DNA of 64,000 bases from Ichthyophis bannanicus (GCA_033557465.1 CM066043.1:108800278-108864277), one strand, 5' to 3'. Counted from the first letter of the stretch, positions 1 through 9,213 are shown. Notes: generated by a model from the letters alone, not told the origin. Translations and numbers: made by a program.

Positions 1-680
1 TGTGCTTCCTTCTGTGGGTGAGTGAGAGAATGAGAGCATTTTCAGCTGATTGGCTGCAACAATTCAAAATAAAACAAATTAAATCTGTCAACCAAACTAG
101 TTAACTAACAACTCCTCAGTTGTCCAGTGAGCCCAGCCTCTCTGGATCACCCCTCCAACTGCTTGGAGACTAAGCTTACTGGGGCTGGTGGGCAATGTTC
201 CCTCTAATTTTCTGTAGGCTGTGTGCGCATAAAATATCAGCTGTGTGCAGCTTTTGAAGGAAGGTTAAATTTTTGTGCGCCACATAATGACACTCGGAGT
301 TATATACTTTAAAATTTGACTACACGTCAGAATACAGTATGTACACCACATTGATTTTAATCAAATTAAATGAAAATAGACGATTACTAAATGAAGCGGG
401 AAATTTCTAGTAATTACAATCATAACTTTTAAATTTTAAGACGTCTGTTGTTTTCTATCAGAATCAGAGCCGTAATATTTGTGCGCTCTGTTGTAAAGTA
501 TGTGCGCTCGCTCGGCGAGGTGTGTGCGCGCGCACAGCTTAGAGGGAACAGTGCTGGTGGGTGATGCCAGCTGATATATGCTGTGTCATCAAAAGGATGA
601 CACATGCTCAGTCTCCAAGCTGCTCGATGAGGTTGACTAGCAGAGGTGCGGGGCGGGACTGGACTGGAGGAACGATAAGG
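1..680 (-). mobile_element. DIRS retrotransposon copy K, left (5') terminal region
   Basis: Read on the minus strand, this begins at 680 with the DIRS-type left end (CCTTATCGTTCCTCCAGT at 663-680), continues through the usual outer sequence, and carries the two hairpin arms seen in all copies here (around CAGCTTGGAGACTGAG near 615-635, and the paired arm near 145-175). Only the left end lies in the window and no coding sequence is visible. A hAT MITE at 193-553 splits it. The assignment rests on close similarity to the left ends at 3315, 11411 and 24020. Confidence 0.75.
193..553 (-). mobile_element. hAT-type MITE (non-autonomous DNA transposon)
   Basis: A 361-bp insertion bounded by inverted ends (CAATGTTCCCTCTAA at the left and its near-complement at the right) and by a perfect 8-bp target duplication, CTGGTGGG at 185-192 and 554-561. 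An 8-bp duplication with CA..TGTTCCCTCTAA ends is typical of hAT elements. The interior is AT-rich with GTGCGC-rich edges and has no transposase. A second copy lies at 5853-6200 in the opposite orientation, which supports the boundaries. Confidence 0.9.
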
Positions 681-1149
681 AGCAGGGCATTCAAAGCTAA
701 ACAACAGATTTTGACAGCGGGGAGAGGGGTATAAGGCTCCTGATTTGAAACAACTCGGGACCAGCCCTGAAGAGATGAACACAGCATTAAGGCAATGTTT
801 AAGAGAGGATTCAGAAAACATGTTTATTAATTAGAGGGGGGAGCATATTAAAAGCAACATACTTTATATGGCAACATGTAAAATTATAATTAATAAAATT
901 TTAGGCTAAAATGGTTGGAGCACTAGGAATCAGACCACAAAATGAGTAACATCTTGTTTTCCGGTTACGTTCTTTCCTCTCTTTTCCATTCCTCCACATT
1001 CTTTTCTGCATCTTGCCATTCATGTTCCAACTTTCCCCATCACAAGATGGCTGTCCCCGCAACAATAAAGGAGTCGACAGAGTACATGCACGGTCATTCA
1101 ACTAACGAGAGGCAAAAGCGTTCTAGTTTCATTCATTCATTCGTTTTCT
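681..1149. other. Non-repetitive AT-rich stretch, no gene recognised
   Basis: Apart from short shadow reading frames I see nothing coding here. The sequence changes from AT-rich (about 800-930) to the edge of a GC-rich block. It may be the upstream flank of the candidate host promoter that follows. Confidence 0.4.
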
Positions 1150-1317
1150 AGCCCCACAAATGGACACGGTTTGCCTAAAGCTTTACTGCCCGAGTGGCGC
1201 GTGGAAGTCTAGAGAGAGTGAGACCCGGTCGGCGGCCGCAGGAGGGGGAGGAATCGGGGCGGGTCAGCTGACTTCATTTGAATGGAGGCGCGAGCTGTCG
1301 CGTCCGTTCGTTGTATT
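1150..1317 (+). promoter_or_regulatory. CpG-rich candidate promoter/5' UTR of a host gene
   Basis: This stretch is GC-rich with many CpGs (for example around 1196-1200 and 1228-1238), has a GC-box-like GGGGCGGG at 1256-1263, and lies directly upstream of an ATG followed 35 nt later by a strong splice donor. No TATA box is evident, as in many CpG-island promoters. Being a promoter is inference from composition and position. Confidence 0.4.
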
Positions 1318-1352
1318 ATGGAAATGGCGAAGGTGGAGGACAACGTTTGCAA
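1318..1352 (+). CDS. Candidate first coding exon of a host gene (partial)
   Basis: An ATG at 1318 opens a short acidic/basic peptide (MEMAKVEDNVC plus a split codon). At 1353 it meets a near-consensus 5' splice donor (CAA|GTGAGT), so the exon would end in phase 2. It is the only place in the window where a CpG-rich upstream region, an ATG and a good donor coincide outside recognisable transposons. I cannot name the gene from 11 residues. If real, the rest of the window would lie in its first intron, because no further host exon was recognised downstream. The alternative is a chance ORF. Confidence 0.35.
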
Positions 1353-1358
1353 GTGAGT

Positions 1359-1894
1359 GAAAAGACTGATTTTTTTAACTCTACGTTATTTTGTCCTCTG
1401 TTTTCACCGCCCTACCAGGGAGTACAGTTTAATTCATTTGCTAATAAATGTTTCTCAATTGATTTACCCGTCAGCTCTAGATACTGCTGTTTTTGCTCAG
1501 GCTTGGAATGAAAATGGGATGGGTTTGAGGTGTTCTTCGGTTTTAATACTGAGAAACTTTTTTGTATTTTTATTGCGTACCTATTTTCAACTGAACTTAA
1601 GCACATATGTTTTGGGCTGAAACTGTTATTTTAGCTTTTAAAATTGAGGCATCCTAAATTTAGGACTGCTGTTAGTTCTCCTAAGTTTGTGATGATTCCC
1701 AGCATAAGGTACCTGTCTTTCTTGCCTTATCCTCTGCAGGAGAGAATTTTTATTTATGAGGCTTTTTGGTGCCTAACTCCGAGAGTTAGCTCTTGTCGGT
1801 GCTCTTAGAGAACAACATCACCCACTTAAAAAATAAATAATTAAGTGCTGATTCCTAGCGACCCAGCAGCCCCTGGGTTGGCAGGCATTTTCTT
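1359..1894. other. Intron-like sequence, no gene recognised
   Basis: AT-rich unique-looking sequence after the candidate splice donor. Only short shadow reading frames are present. The part from about 1740 to 1894 may be the 3' portion of the adjoining minus-strand SINE, but I could not fix its end. Confidence 0.35.
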
Positions 1895-2015
1895 CCGAGG
1901 CAATAGAGGGTGAAGTGAACTGCCCAAGGTCACAAGGAGGCCCAGTGGGAATAGAACCCAAGATCTCTTGGGTGCTAGGCTGTTGCTCTAACTACTTGAC
2001 GACTACTCCAGTCCG
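1895..2015 (-). repeat. tRNA-derived SINE with MIR-like tail
   Basis: On the minus strand this has a tRNA-like head with an A-box-like segment (complement of 1981-1995) and a B box (GGGTTCTATTCCC, complement of 1947-1959). It is followed by the MIR/CORE-like phrase CCTTGTGACCTTGGGCA and a Cys-less non-coding tail. Gene duty as a tRNA is excluded because no cloverleaf 3' half follows. The 3' end is uncertain and may reach about 1740. Confidence 0.7.
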
Positions 2016-2392
2016 TCAGCTACTTGAGTTTGAGTAGTTGATTTTCTTGCTATTTACTATAGAGAATCTCTGTTAAAGGTAGGCAGGGCAGGCTCAGGGG
2101 GTTGTGATGCCTAACATCAACTCTTGCGTTTTCTCCCTCCAGCCTCCTTTGGGGCTAGTCATGCAGTATGAGTTGCACAAATAGGGGTATTCAACTAGTA
2201 CAGGTCACTGGCTTGAGTTAAATAATAAAATTAATGTTGCTTGATTCCCGTGTGACCCATCCAGGGCAATTTGTACATTGCTCCCGGTTTTAGAAGTTGG
2301 ATTTTTCAGAATTGTAAACTGAAAAGTATGCAGAAGTTGGCAGATGGTTTAGACTCTCGGAGCCCAATCAAGTCTTTTCAATCCCTTACTCA
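2016..2392. other. Unassigned intergenic/intronic sequence
   Basis: No coding potential and no repeat family recognised. It ends exactly where the right terminus of DIRS copy Z begins. Confidence 0.4.
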
Positions 2393-2627
2393 AGAAAGAG
2401 TAGTTACTCACCTGTAACAGGTGTTCTCCAGGAGCAGCAGGAATCAGTCCTCACAACCCTCCCTCCTCCCCTGGGAGTTGCAGTTGTACATAGCTATAAT
2501 ACAGCACACACAAATCTAAAAATAAACTATGTACAACTGCAACTCCCAGGGGAGGAGGGAGGGTTGTGAGGACTGATTCCTGCTGCTCCTGGAGAACACC
2601 TGTTACAGGTGAGTAACTACTCTTTCT
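2393..2627 (-). repeat. Perfect 101-bp inverted repeat: ICR half plus right terminus of copy Z
   Basis: Arms 2393-2493 and 2527-2627 are exact reverse complements around a 33-bp spacer. On the minus strand the inner arm belongs to the internal complementary region and the outer arm is the right terminal repeat. Each carries the palindromic box GTTAC, AGGTGA, GTAAC (outer copy at 2403-2418 in complement). This is the normal DIRS end arrangement, but with an unusually short right terminal repeat. Confidence 0.85.
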
Positions 2628-2796
2628 CCAGAACAGAGCAGGAAGTTGGTCCTCACTTATGGGACTCCCCAGCTTCAGGCTACCGGGGACCCAGAGCTGA
2701 AAAATGAGCTCCCTCTAGCCGCAGCATCAGAGAGAGGATTTCACTGAAACATACCCCCACCAGTAGCCCAACCAGAGAGATGGAGGGAGGAGTTGC

Positions 2797-3310
2797 CTAA
2801 ACCTCGAAGAGATTCCGGAGCACTGCCTGACCGAAAGCACTGTCCCTACGGGACTCCCTCTCCTGGCAGTAATGGGCCGCAAAATTCTTGCTTGAGGACC
2901 AAGTTGCAGCCCTACAGATGTCTGCCAACGGTACAGAGCGGAGATGAGCTACTGAGGCAGCCATTGCCCTGACACGGTGGGCCGTGACCCGACCCTGCAA
3001 GGGAAGGTCAGCTGCCCTGTAAGCCCAGGTGATACAGTCAGCCACCCGGATGGACAAGGTACGCTTCGAGACAGGTAACCACAAGTTATTAGGGTCAAAA
3101 GATACGAAGAGCTGAGTAGCCCTTCTATGCCCCTGCCGTACATCAAGGTAGAAGGATAAGGCCCTCCTACAGTCCAGGGTATGCAGGACTGTTTCAGCCC
3201 GGCTGGCATGGGGCCTAGGGAAGAACGTTGGAAGAACCACCTCCTGGTTGAGTTGGAAAGAGGAGACAACCTTTGGGAGGAACTTAGGATGAGTCCTAAG
3301 GACTACCCTG
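2797..3310 (-). pseudogene. Tyrosine recombinase, C-terminal part (copy Z)
   Basis: Minus-strand reading frame containing the catalytic C-terminal half of a DIRS tyrosine recombinase: the HxxR box (TAHRVRAMAAS), the conserved W (ICRAATWSS) and the nucleophilic tyrosine (AAHYCQE). It would cut and join the circular DNA copy at integration. It is separated from its N-terminal half (9611 onwards) by the precise insertion of copy A, so the gene is disrupted. The reading frame itself is otherwise open to its stop at 2797. Confidence 0.85.
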
Positions 3311-3314
3311 TTCC

Positions 3315-3472
3315 TTAGCGTTCCTCCAGTTCAGTCCTCTACCTCTGGGTTGTCAATCTCCTCCTGCAGCTAGGAGACTGGTATGTCAGAATGATGACAT
3401 CACTGGATATAGCCTGCTGCACTCTCAACTGCATCCCAGTGTAACCAGTCTCCTTGCAGCAGGAGGACTTGA
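3315..3472 (+). repeat. Left terminal repeat and hairpin of copy A
   Basis: The terminal repeat (3329-3442) is inverted at 9447-9560. A further stem pairs 3353-3381 (ending CTAGGAGACTGG) with 3445-3472 (starting CCAGTCTCCTTGCAGC). The second arm is not part of the right-hand repeat, so this stem exists only at the left end. The region is probably transcribed as the start of the RNA. Confidence 0.75.
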
Positions 3473-3578
3473 CGAGCCTTAGGGAGAGGCTCTCTAAGGA
3501 GGAATGGATAAGGAGCAGGAAGTTTTGGTAGGATAGTTAGAATAGTTAAGCGGGTTGGATTTGGTTGTGGCACTGTCA

Positions 3579-3615
<37 letters not shown>

Positions 3616-4323
3616 CAAGAGGTTCACTCAGGAAGAAAGGCTTTCTTACTTGTCTGTGCCTGTACGGAGTTTTCTTCTTGGGGGGGGTTCTAGCTCAAGC
3701 CTTCGAGTTCCCCCCCCCCCCCCCCGCTTGGCCCAGAGGTCTCCCCTCCCGGACCTTACGGAGGTGAGCCCTTCTTGTGGATGTCTTGTACGGAGCAGCG
3801 GTTCTGGTACCTCCGTAGTACTCTGCCTGCTCTTCTGAGTATTTCAGGGCCCGGGGTTCCAGACGCTGGGGCAGCGCTCTGGGGAGTGACCATCTGCGCG
3901 GGTAAGTGCTTACCCGGCGTCCAGCAGTTCGTTTTGCCCAGGCCGCATAGGTGCAGGAGAGCAGGGACGCCGCGGTGTTATTCGCGCCCTTTTTCTCTGT
4001 AGCGGTTTGCACTCGCGGCAGCCATTTTCTGTGCCGCGTGGCAGCTGTTCGTCTTCCGTTTGTTGGGTCGGGGCTTTGCTGTGCGTTTGTTTTCTTTTCT
4101 TTTCTTTATTTTATTTGGTTTCCTTTTGCCTTTCCCGGGTGTTTGAGTTTGTTTCCTGGGGGCCTCCATTTCTTTTTTTTAGGGAGCTACTTGTTGAAAA
4201 AAAAAAAAAAAAAAAACATTAACAGCCTTCAAAGGTTGGTTTTTCATTACTACTTTTCATTTCATTGGCCAGTTTCTACGGCCTGCCACAGCTTGCGGCC
4301 CAGGGGATGTGGGACTTCTCCCT
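3473..4323 (+). other. 5' leader of copy A (possible leader intron)
   Basis: Non-coding leader with a 31-bp A tract (3582-3613) and a C tract (3709-3725). A splice donor-like G|GTAAGTG at 3902 and acceptor-like TTGGCCAG near 4272, after a pyrimidine-rich stretch, could remove an intron before Gag. The donor is kept at the matching place in copies D (24623), E (29203) and H (44558). Confidence 0.45.
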
Positions 4324-5808
4324 ATGGCTGCCCGGCCTCTGTGCCTCGTGTGTGGCACTAGGAGGGGCACGGTCGCTGACACCGGCGTGTGCAGGGGCTG
4401 TGCTGCCCTGTCTTCTGCAGTGGAGCTTCAAATGGAGGCTCCTGAGTCACCAGAGATGCAGGAGGCGCCTGCGGGGGCGAAAGTGGCTTCCCCGCGGGTC
4501 TCGGCACAAGAGCCCGATCTGGAGGTTCTGCCGGGGCCCTCCGGGGAATCCGGGTCTCCTCGGGCATCAGGTCTCTGCGGTTTCAGTCCTGAGTTTGTGC
4601 TGCTGCTGCATCAGGCTTATTGCCTGCGGCAGCAGGGCAAAAGGCCGAGGGTGGCATCTCCGGCGCCCCTGCCTCCGCAGTTAGTGGCGGAAGGCGTTGC
4701 GGGTGTGGAGTCGCCGGCGCCGAAGCGGGCGCGGCTCGCTGACCCGGTGGAGGACTCCTGGATGGAATCCGCGGATCCTGTTTGGGACCCTGAGGAAGGG
4801 TCGCAGGATCTGGAGGAAGGTGAGATCCCGGAGCTGGAAGATCAAGCGAAGATCATTCGGATCTTCCGCAGAGAGGAGTTGGCGGCTTTGATTTCGGAGA
4901 CCTTGCAGATGTTGCACCTGGCTCCACCAGCGGCGGTGGAGGACGATGTAGAGGATCCTGTCATCCAGGCGGTTCGGCAGACGCAGGTGGCTTTTCCTGT
5001 GCACCGTGTGGTCGAGAAAATGATTCAAGACGAATGGGATAAGCCCGAAGCAGGGCTTCGCGGCGTTCGTACTTTGAGCCGGTTGTATCCTTTGGCGGAC
5101 TTCGCTAAGGACAAGTTCCGGGCGCCGAGAATAGATGCTCTGGTGTCCGCTGTCACGAAAAAGACCACCATCCCCGTTGAGGGCAGCGCGGCCTTGAAGG
5201 ATGCCCAGGACCGCAAGGTTGACGGTCTGCTTAAGCAAGCCTTTGAGGCGGACTCTATCTCTCTGCAGGCGTCCATCTGTGGGGCCTGGGTGGCCAGAGC
5301 GTGTCTGCGCTGGGCCCAGCGGCTGCGCCAATCCTCGCACGTAGATCTGGAGGAGGCTAAGGAGCTGGATCGTTTGGAATCCGGCGCGGCCTACCTGGCG
5401 GATGTCCATTACGATTTAATTAGAGCGCTGGCTAACAGTACGGGGTCGCTGGTGGCGGCTCGTCGTTCCTTATGGCTGCGCAATTGGGCCGCGGATGGCC
5501 CTGCCAAATCCCGCCTCAGCAAACTTCCCTTTAAAGGCGGCTTGCTGTTTGGGGAGGATTTGGAGAAGTTGGTGAAGGACCTGGGAGGGTCTAAGACAGG
5601 TCGGCTGCCCGAGGACAAGCCGAAACAGGCCAAACCTGGACAGGGAGGTCGGGGTCAGCTTCGGGATTTTCGAAAATTTCGGACGTCTCGACCCGGTGCC
5701 TTTCAGAGAGGGCGGTTTCTCTCTAGAGGCCAGGGCTTCCGGGGATTTCGGGGGGCCAGTAGAGGTTTCTCCTCCGCCCCGACATCCACCTCCCCTAAGC
5801 CACAATGA
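4324..5808 (+). CDS. Gag-like protein (copy A)
   Basis: About 494 residues, open from the chosen ATG (MAARPLCLVCG; an in-frame ATG lies 15 nt upstream) to CAA-TGA at 5806. The N-terminus has CxxC-x12-CxxC (CLVCGTRRGT...GVCRGC), probably a zinc ribbon. The middle is acidic (DLEEGEIPE), followed by a conserved helical region (IIRIFRREELAAL, KKTTIPVEG, GAWVARACLRWAQ). The tail is basic and RG-rich (RGQGFRGFRG), suited to RNA binding. By analogy with other DIRS ORF1 proteins it should package the element RNA; that role is inferred. No disabling mutation seen. Confidence 0.85.
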   Translation: MAARPLCLVCGTRRGTVADTGVCRGCAALSSAVELQMEAPESPEMQEAPAGAKVASPRVSAQEPDLEVLPGPSGESGSPRASGLCGFSPEFVLLLHQAYCLRQQGKRPRVASPAPLPPQLVAEGVAGVESPAPKRARLADPVEDSWMESADPVWDPEEGSQDLEEGEIPELEDQAKIIRIFRREELAALISETLQMLHLAPPAAVEDDVEDPVIQAVRQTQVAFPVHRVVEKMIQDEWDKPEAGLRGVRTLSRLYPLADFAKDKFRAPRIDALVSAVTKKTTIPVEGSAALKDAQDRKVDGLLKQAFEADSISLQASICGAWVARACLRWAQRLRQSSHVDLEEAKELDRLESGAAYLADVHYDLIRALANSTGSLVAARRSLWLRNWAADGPAKSRLSKLPFKGGLLFGEDLEKLVKDLGGSKTGRLPEDKPKQAKPGQGGRGQLRDFRKFRTSRPGAFQRGRFLSRGQGFRGFRGASRGFSSAPTSTSPKPQ

Positions 5809-5852
5809 GGTGAGGCGGGTCCCGGCGGGGGAGACTCCCATCGGCGGTCGGC

Positions 5853-6200
5853 CACTGTTCCCTCTAAGCTGTGCGCATGTGCGCGCGCACACACCTCGCC
5901 GAGCGAGCGCACATACTTTACAACAGAGCGCACAAAAATTACGGTTCTGATTCTGATAGAAAACAACACAGACGTCTTAAAATTTAAAAGTTGTTGTGTA
6001 TTTACGGTTTTCACAAGTTCTACAATATTTTCTAGTGCAATCAATGTGGTGTACATACTGTATTCTGACGTGTAGTCAAATTTTAAAGTATATAACTCCA
6101 AGTGTCGTTATGTGGCGCACAAAAAATTAACCTTCCTTCAAAAGCTGCACAGCTGATATTTTATGCGCACACAGTCTACAGAAAATTAGAGGGAACATTG
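5853..6200 (+). mobile_element. hAT-type MITE inside copy A
   Basis: A 348-bp insertion with CACTGTTCCCTCTAAG at its left end and the inverted match at 6185-6200. It is flanked by the 8-bp duplication CGGTCGGC (5845-5852 and 6201-6208). It lies between the Gag stop and the first conserved residues of the RT protein. Insert plus duplication add 356 bp, shifting the frames by two: the Gag-frame extension continues in frame 3 and RT in frame 1 after it. It is the inverted sister of the MITE at 193-553. Confidence 0.92.
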
Positions 6201-6201
6201 C

Positions 6202-8070
6202 GGTCGGCTGCGGGAGTTTCTTCCCGCCTGGACCCACATCACCTCCGACCAGTGGGTCTTGGAGATCATTCAACACGGCTACGCGTTGGAGCTGGCCCGG
6301 CCCGTGCGGGACTCCTTTGTCATGTCTCCTTGCCGCGGACCGTCAAAGACAGCAGCGGTTCGCGAAACCTTGGAGCGGCTCATTCGCTTAGGAGCCGTGG
6401 TCGAGGTTCCAAAGGCCGACTACGGTATGGGTCGATACTCCATTTATTTCGTGGTGCCCAAAAAGGGAGGACAGTTGCGACCCATACTCGATCTGAAAGG
6501 GGTGAACTGCTGCTTGCGGGTGCCGCACTTTCGCATGGAAACGTTGCGGTCAGTCATTGTAGTGGTGCGACGCGGAGAATTCCTGACATCTCTGGACTTG
6601 TCGGAGGCGTACTTGCACGTTCCCATTCGAGAAGCTCACCTGCGCTTCCTTCGGTTCGCGCTCCCCTGGGGCCACTACCAGTTTCGGGCCTTGCCGTTCG
6701 GCCTGGCGCTGGCGCCGCGAACCTTCACCAAGATTATGGTGGTGGTGGCGGTGGCGTTGCGCAAGGAAGGTATTTTAGTCCACCCTTACCTAGACGATTG
6801 GTTGATTCAGGCCAAGTCCGCGGAGGAAAGTCTCCGAGTGACGGACAGGGTGGTGCAGTTTCTGCAAGAGCTGGGTTGGGTGATCAACCCGGCCAAGAGC
6901 CAACTGCAGCCCACACAGGAGCTCGAGTACCTGGGAGTCCGGTTCGACACGTGCAGGGGACGAGTGTTCCTCCCGCACAAGAGAGCCGAGGGTTTGCGGA
7001 CCCTGGTGCGGCAGTTTCTGTTGATGTCGGCACCCTCGGCGTGGGATTATCTCCGGGTACTGGGCACTATGGCGGCAACGTTGGAGACGGTTCCTTGGGC
7101 ACGGTTTCATATGCGGCCTCTTCAGAGAGCACTGCTCTGCCGTTGGTCGCATCAGACCGATTCGTTAAGCAAGCGTCTTCCGTGCCCGAGCACGGTTCGG
7201 CAGTCCCTTCGGTGGTGGACGCGCCCATCGTCTCTGACGGGCGGTTTGCCGCTGGAGCAGCCGGAATGGCTACCTTTGCTGACGGATGCCAGTCTGGGGG
7301 GTTGGGGAGCCCACTGCAGGAGTCAGTTTGCGCAGGGGCTTTGGACACCCCTAGAGTCCTCGTGGGCGATCAATCGCTTAGAGCTTCGAGCTGTGTTCCG
7401 GGCTCTTCAGGCATTCGAGGGCTTGGTGCGCGATCAGCCCGTGCGCGTTCTCTCCGACAACTCGGCGACGGTGGCGTACATCAATCGGCAGAGCGGTACC
7501 GGGAGTGCCGCCATGGAGGCCGAGGCCGACGAGTTATTCGCATGGGTGGAGCTCCACTTGTCCGCGATATTGGCAGTGCACATTGCCGGCAAGGACAATG
7601 TCATCGCGGACTTCCTCAGCAGGGTGCACGTGGATGCCGGGGAGTGGGAGCTCCATCCCGCTGTCTTCCGCCAGATTGTCTACCGGTGGGGGACTCCGAT
7701 CATGGATCTCATGGCGACCTTTCAGTCGGCCAAAGTAGCCCGCTTCTTCAGCCGAAGAAGGGAACGGATGTCAGAGGGCATCGACGCGTTGCTTCGTCAG
7801 TGGCCGTCCAAAGGCCTTCTTTATGTCTTTCCGCCTTGGGCGTTGATAGGCAGAGTGATTCAGAAAATCGGGGCACATGCAGGACGGGTGCTGTTGGTGG
7901 CACCTGATTGGCCGAGACGTCCTTGGTACGCGGACCTGATGCGTCTCTTGGACGGAGAGCCTTGGCGGCTGCCGGCAAGAGCCGATCTCTTGCGCCAAGG
8001 GCCTCTCTTCATGCCTCAGGTGGATCGGTTCTCGCTTACGGTATGGCCCTTGAGAGGGCTAAGCTCGTGA
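6202..8070 (+). CDS. Reverse transcriptase-RNase H-methyltransferase polyprotein (copy A)
   Basis: Open to TGA at 8068; first in-frame ATG at 6259. Conserved residues (EFLPAWTHITSDQWVLE) precede that ATG, so translation normally begins upstream, now disturbed by the MITE. RT shows motif A (SLDLSEAYLHVPI), motif B (LPFGLALAPRTF) and catalytic YLDDWL. RNase H shows TDASLGGWG, RLELRAV, LSDNSATVAYI and DFLSR. The last 150 residues are the Dam-like methyltransferase region of DIRS elements (DLMATFQSAK, LLYVFPPWALIG, LVAPDWPRRPWYADL). It copies the RNA into DNA; the methyltransferase role is unknown. No stop or frameshift in the open part. Confidence 0.9.
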   Translation, partial: GRLREFLPAWTHITSDQWVLEIIQHGYALELARPVRDSFVMSPCRGPSKTAAVRETLERLIRLGAVVEVPKADYGMGRYSIYFVVPKKGGQLRPILDLKGVNCCLRVPHFRMETLRSVIVVVRRGEFLTSLDLSEAYLHVPIREAHLRFLRFALPWGHYQFRALPFGLALAPRTFTKIMVVVAVALRKEGILVHPYLDDWLIQAKSAEESLRVTDRVVQFLQELGWVINPAKSQLQPTQELEYLGVRFDTCRGRVFLPHKRAEGLRTLVRQFLLMSAPSAWDYLRVLGTMAATLETVPWARFHMRPLQRALLCRWSHQTDSLSKRLPCPSTVRQSLRWWTRPSSLTGGLPLEQPEWLPLLTDASLGGWGAHCRSQFAQGLWTPLESSWAINRLELRAVFRALQAFEGLVRDQPVRVLSDNSATVAYINRQSGTGSAAMEAEADELFAWVELHLSAILAVHIAGKDNVIADFLSRVHVDAGEWELHPAVFRQIVYRWGTPIMDLMATFQSAKVARFFSRRRERMSEGIDALLRQWPSKGLLYVFPPWALIGRVIQKIGAHAGRVLLVAPDWPRRPWYADLMRLLDGEPWRLPARADLLRQGPLFMPQVDRFSLTVWPLRGLSS

Positions 8071-9099
8071 AGAAAGGCTACTCATCAGCGGTTGTGGCGA
8101 CTTCGGGCGCGTAAGCATTCAACCTCTCTGGCGTATGTGCGGGTCTGGCGCGTGTTTGAGAATTGGTGTTCGCAGCGTCAGGTTCGACCAGGCTCGGCTT
8201 CGATTCCGTTGGTCTTGGAATTTCTGCAGAATGGCTTTGACAAGGGTCTGGCAGCCAGTTCCTTGCGCGTCCAGTTGGTGGCCCTTTCCTGTTACCGGGG
8301 CAAGGTCCATGGTGTGCAGTTGGGGGCCCATCCTGACATCGGGCGGTTTCTGAAAGCGGTTGCTAAGGTCCGTCCGGCGCGCAGGGTGTGCATTCCGCCG
8401 TGGGACCTGAATCTAGTTCTCACGGCTCTGACCGAATCCCCCTTTGAGCCCCTCCGTCGGGCTTCCCTGAAGGATTTGACACTTAAGACGGTGTTCCTGG
8501 TGGCGATTTGTTCTGCGTGGAGAGTGTCCGAACTGCAGGCGTTGTCGTGCCGGGAGCCTTTCCTGTCCTTTTCTAGAGAAAAGGTGGTCTTGCGTCCGGT
8601 TCCGTCCTTTTTGCCTAAGGTGGTGTCGCCCTTTCATGTTATCCAGGCCGTGTGCTTGCCCGTTCTGGGTTCCTTGGGGGGCGGCGACCCCGATCGTGGT
8701 CTTCGGCGTCTCGACGTGAAGAGATCCTTGCGTCAGTATTTGCGGGCCACAGAGTCCTTTCGCAAGTCCGAGCGGTTGTTTGTTTTGTATGGCGGAGTTC
8801 GCAAGGGTGAGGCGGCGGCTAAGGCGTCCATTGCCCGCTGGTTGAAGGAAGCGATTGCGTCCGCTTATTTGCGTTGGGGTCGTGTGGTGCCTCGGGAGCT
8901 GAGAGCGCATTCCACTCGGGCGCAGGCATCGTCTTGGGCGGAACATAGCTTGGTTCCCCTGGGAGAAATTTGTAGGGCGGCGACTTGGTCGTCTCTGCAT
9001 ACGTTCACCAAACATTACAGGCTGGATGTTGCTGCGGCTTCGGATGCTCGTTTCGGCTCGGCTGTTTTAACTGCTGGCTGGAAGGGTCCCTCCCATTGA
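8022..9099 (+). pseudogene. Tyrosine recombinase (copy A), frameshifted
   Basis: The recombinase begins inside the end of the polymerase gene (GSVLAYGMALERAKL, frame 3) and continues in frame 1 from 8092 after a 5-bp deletion near 8101-8115 relative to copy D. The main part is open: core-binding region (YVRVWRVFENWC, SLRVQLVALSCYRG), box I (CSAWRVSELQAL, catalytic R kept), box II HSTRAQASSW, then ICRAATWSS and the nucleophile in TKHYRLDV. It would integrate the circular DNA copy. Only the frameshift at the N-terminus appears damaging. Confidence 0.85.
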
Positions 9100-9116
9100 T
9101 TACTGCTCTGGTACAT

Positions 9117-9213
9117 CCCAGAGGTAGAGGACTGAACTGGAGGAACGCTAAGGAAATGATAATTACACTTACCTGGTAATTGTAGTTCCTTTAGTGACGA
9201 CAGTTCAGTCCTC
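9117..9213 (+). repeat. Internal complementary region (ICR) of copy A
   Basis: Bases 9117-9153 are the reverse complement of the left end (3315-3350), and 9154-9213 that of the right end (to 9606). The join (AACGCTAAGG then AAATGATAAT) is exactly the circle junction in reverse. This is the diagnostic feature of DIRS elements, which use it as a guide for making a closed circular DNA. Confidence 0.9.

Noticed and set aside
429..821. 130-residue minus-strand reading frame
   Set aside because: It crosses the edge of a hAT MITE and the DIRS left end and has no family resemblance.
901..1151. Opposed 66- and 69-residue frames near the candidate promoter
   Set aside because: No conserved features; low-complexity strings of basic residues on one strand. 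Treated as chance.
3582..3613. Poly-A tract as a processed-transcript tail
   Set aside because: It lies inside the DIRS leader, with homologous tracts in copies D and E, so it is element sequence and not a retrocopy end.
6102..7907. 601-residue frame overlapping the copy A polymerase, considered as an independent gene
   Set aside because: It lies antiphase to a convincing RT-RNase H-methyltransferase and its first part runs through MITE sequence. It is reported only as part of the possible Gag-to-recombinase extension.
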